From the NCBI GenBank assembly GCA_003487005.1, contig DNFG01000072.1, forward strand, positions 1 through 6,076: 6,076 nucleotides of DNA, in the 5' to 3' direction. The DNA is from Bryobacterales bacterium (lineage in GTDB: Bacteria > Acidobacteriota > Terriglobia > Bryobacterales > Bryobacteraceae). The position numbers were made by a program, and so were the translations under genes. Below, piece by piece: positions 4,868-6,076 of the stretch (the first letter of the stretch is position 1; each line of letters begins with the position of its first letter). Below the pieces are notes generated by a model. It did not search any database, was not told where the DNA came from, and worked only from the letters and a program-made list of their open reading frames with translations.

Positions 4868-5284
4868 CTACTTCCGATTCGGAATCAGCGACTGCGGAGG
4901 AACGTGGCGCGGTATCAAGGTGGACCCCTTTGCTCCGGTCACCTCGGTGCTTCCGTCTTTGGTTCCTTGCAGCGGGGACTTGCGGGGCTTTGCGATCTGC
5001 TCTTGGGCCAACTCTGCCTTTTCCTTTTGGACCAATTCGGCTTCTGCTTGCCGTAACGGCCGATAGACCTCATCCTTTACGCACCTCGAGATCGCCTCCT
5101 CTCTCCTATCCTCCGCCTCACGCAACGGGCTCTTTGGAAGCGGGCCACCGATAAACAGGTGCCGGAGGAGGTCCATCGTGCCAACGCGTGCTGGCAACAG
5201 CAGTGACAAGTCCTTTAAGGGATCAGGCTTCGGGTGACGATCCGCGCACGCCTTAATGATCTTTTCGAATTCGTTCTCTGGCAT
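4868..5284 (-). CDS. Hypothetical charged protein, 138 aa
   Basis: I do not recognise this protein. Residues 1-50 look like a small helical region (NEFEKIIKACADR; TMDLLRHLFIGG). Residues about 54-98 form a long charged helix rich in Glu, Arg, Lys, Ala and Gln (REAEDRREEAISR; AEAELVQKEKAELAQEQ) that probably makes a coiled coil. The last 40 residues are a basic, proline- and serine-rich, likely disordered tail. There is no signal peptide or membrane helix, so it is probably cytoplasmic. ATG at 5284 gives the longest frame, but the GAGG just upstream is almost touching the start, so translation initiation is not well explained. It probably leads a two-gene operon with the membrane protein 44 nt downstream, and it diverges from the M50-type protease gene across a 60-bp gap. 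Confidence 0.7.
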   Translation of the reverse strand: MPENEFEKIIKACADRHPKPDPLKDLSLLLPARVGTMDLLRHLFIGGPLPKSPLREAEDRREEAISRCVKDEVYRPLRQAEAELVQKEKAELAQEQIAKPRKSPLQGTKDGSTEVTGAKGSTLIPRHVPPQSLIPNRK

Positions 5285-5317
5285 ACCTCATCGTTATGCC
5301 TCGCTCCTGCCACGAGG
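5280..5317. promoter_or_regulatory. Candidate operator repeats in the divergent 60-bp gap
   Basis: Two short inverted repeats sit between the divergent start codons: GGCATA (5280-5285) with TATGCC (5295-5300), and CCTCG (5299-5303) with CGAGG (5313-5317). Each has a 9-nt spacer, about one helical turn between arm centres or slightly more. The first overlaps the start codon of the minus-strand gene. They could be a shared operator, but the arms are short and chance is possible. No clear -35/-10 pair was found. Confidence 0.25.
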
Positions 5318-5344
5318 TGACGTTCGATCTGCTAAAACATCAAA

Positions 5345-6076
5345 ATGGAGATCCCCAGTATTGCCGCCCACTTGGTGGCGATTTGCCTGATTTGGGCCGC
5401 GATTCACGCACTGTTGCTATTCCATGAGCTTGGCCACTACTTCGTCGCAGCCGGTTTCGAGACTGCCATCTCGAAGGTGCAGGTCGGGCTCGGCCCACGA
5501 CTGGTGGGGTTCCAGCTTGGGAGTGTTGCTTGGGAGTGGAGACTGATCCCTGGTCTGGGCTTTGTCCAATTTGACAATCCGCCCGAGGAGACGGAGCTTC
5601 CCCATCACTACTACGTAAACAAGAGTAGGTTGGAGAGGGTGCTGATTGTTCTTGCCGGGCCAATCGCAAGTGTTGTCACCGCCTGTGTTCTCTTCTCGGT
5701 GAGTCTCCTCTTCTTCCCAGAGGCACTTCCAGATCGCGCTTTAGTCATTACGTCGGTTGTTCCCGGTAGCCGGGCGGAGCAGGTAGGTCTGCGGCAGGGC
5801 GACATCCTGCTGCTTGGGCGCACGCCACACGAAGAGCACTCCACGGAACTGGAGATCTTGTCCGAGAGTTCAACCTGGGCAGTGATCATGCCAGATGAAC
5901 GACACGGATTCAGACACAGTGCGACCTCCCCTCTCCTCTATGACCTGGATGGCGTTGTAGTGCGGCACACCTTTTCAAGAGTCTTACTCGTGCCGACCAT
6001 CAAAGAGCTTTTTCTTCCCCGAGAGCGAGGCGTTTTTCGCGACACCGATGCTGAGGTGGAGGCCAAGACGAAACCC
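5345..6076 (+). CDS. Site-2 protease (M50) family membrane metalloprotease with PDZ-like domain, partial at the 3' end
   Basis: The frame is open from ATG 5345 to the window end, 244 codons with no stop, so the C-terminus is missing. Helix 1 (about residues 9-26) runs into HELGH (27-31), the zinc-binding motif in which Glu28 would be catalytic. A second hydrophobic segment follows RLERVLIVLAGPIASVV (95-111), matching the conserved AGP block of RseP-like proteases, but with Ser109 where many relatives have Asn. Residues about 132-185 look like a PDZ domain (VITSVVPGSRAEQVGLRQGD). The family cleaves membrane proteins within the bilayer, often anti-sigma factors. The third family motif (NxxPxxxxDG), expected in the C-terminal part, lies beyond the window. 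No strong ribosome binding site was found; AGGTGA at 5315-5320 is too far upstream. It diverges from the two-gene minus-strand operon. Its substrate is unknown. Confidence 0.88.
   Translation, partial: MEIPSIAAHLVAICLIWAAIHALLLFHELGHYFVAAGFETAISKVQVGLGPRLVGFQLGSVAWEWRLIPGLGFVQFDNPPEETELPHHYYVNKSRLERVLIVLAGPIASVVTACVLFSVSLLFFPEALPDRALVITSVVPGSRAEQVGLRQGDILLLGRTPHEEHSTELEILSESSTWAVIMPDERHGFRHSATSPLLYDLDGVVVRHTFSRVLLVPTIKELFLPRERGVFRDTDAEVEAKTKP

Noticed and set aside
5340..5669. A 109-codon minus-strand frame opposite the M50-type gene
   Set aside because: It is antisense to the HELGH-encoding region and has an Arg/Ser/Pro-rich product with no family features.

Overview
The window reads as the int-bearing end of an integrated mobile element (about 1-3238) joined at a tRNA-derived attachment sequence to a different stretch of DNA (about 3239-6076). 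The organism is a high-GC bacterium. Base composition changes across the junction: by hand count the line 361-420 is 45/60 G+C and the line 4441-4500 is 28/60. The integrase carries the motif FQVMRRT where most relatives have an HxLR motif. I associate this variant with Acidobacteriota-type integrases, but that is a weak lineage hint, not an identification.

Left region, 34-1508: six small, tightly packed plus-strand genes. Two are unrecognised (34-228, 233-490). One is a DUF5681 protein of the kind seen in phage-like and mobile regions (487-993). Then come three very small genes (980-1177, 1162-1362, 1347-1508) that look like tandem diverged paralogs. Each begins inside the 3' end of the gene before it, and its ribosome binding site is formed by the codons of a repeated C-terminal peptide (MEAR or WEAR). 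Next is a gene-free stretch, 1509-1734, holding three GC-rich hairpins; the first is terminator-like.

Recombination module, 1735-3002: a small winged-HTH, excisionase-like protein (1735-1941) overlaps a tyrosine recombinase (1917-3002). Downstream lie a 12-bp hairpin (3092-3122) and, on the minus strand, the 3' part of a tRNA-Gly with anticodon CCC (3194-3238). The tRNA part stops exactly at the anticodon loop and has no 5' half beside it. It is best read as an att core. Because the 5' half is missing on the side away from int, the DNA to the right is probably not the original tRNA flank; a second element in tandem at the same tRNA is one explanation.

Right region: gene-free DNA with short repeats (3239-3542), then a minus-strand pair made of an unrecognised 138-aa charged protein (5284-4868) followed by a 426-aa three-helix membrane protein with WG-repeat-like segments (4823-3543). 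Diverging from this pair, and cut by the window end, is a site-2-protease (M50) family membrane metalloprotease with a PDZ-like segment (5345-6076). No CRISPR array, rRNA, complete tRNA or recognisable defence system was seen.
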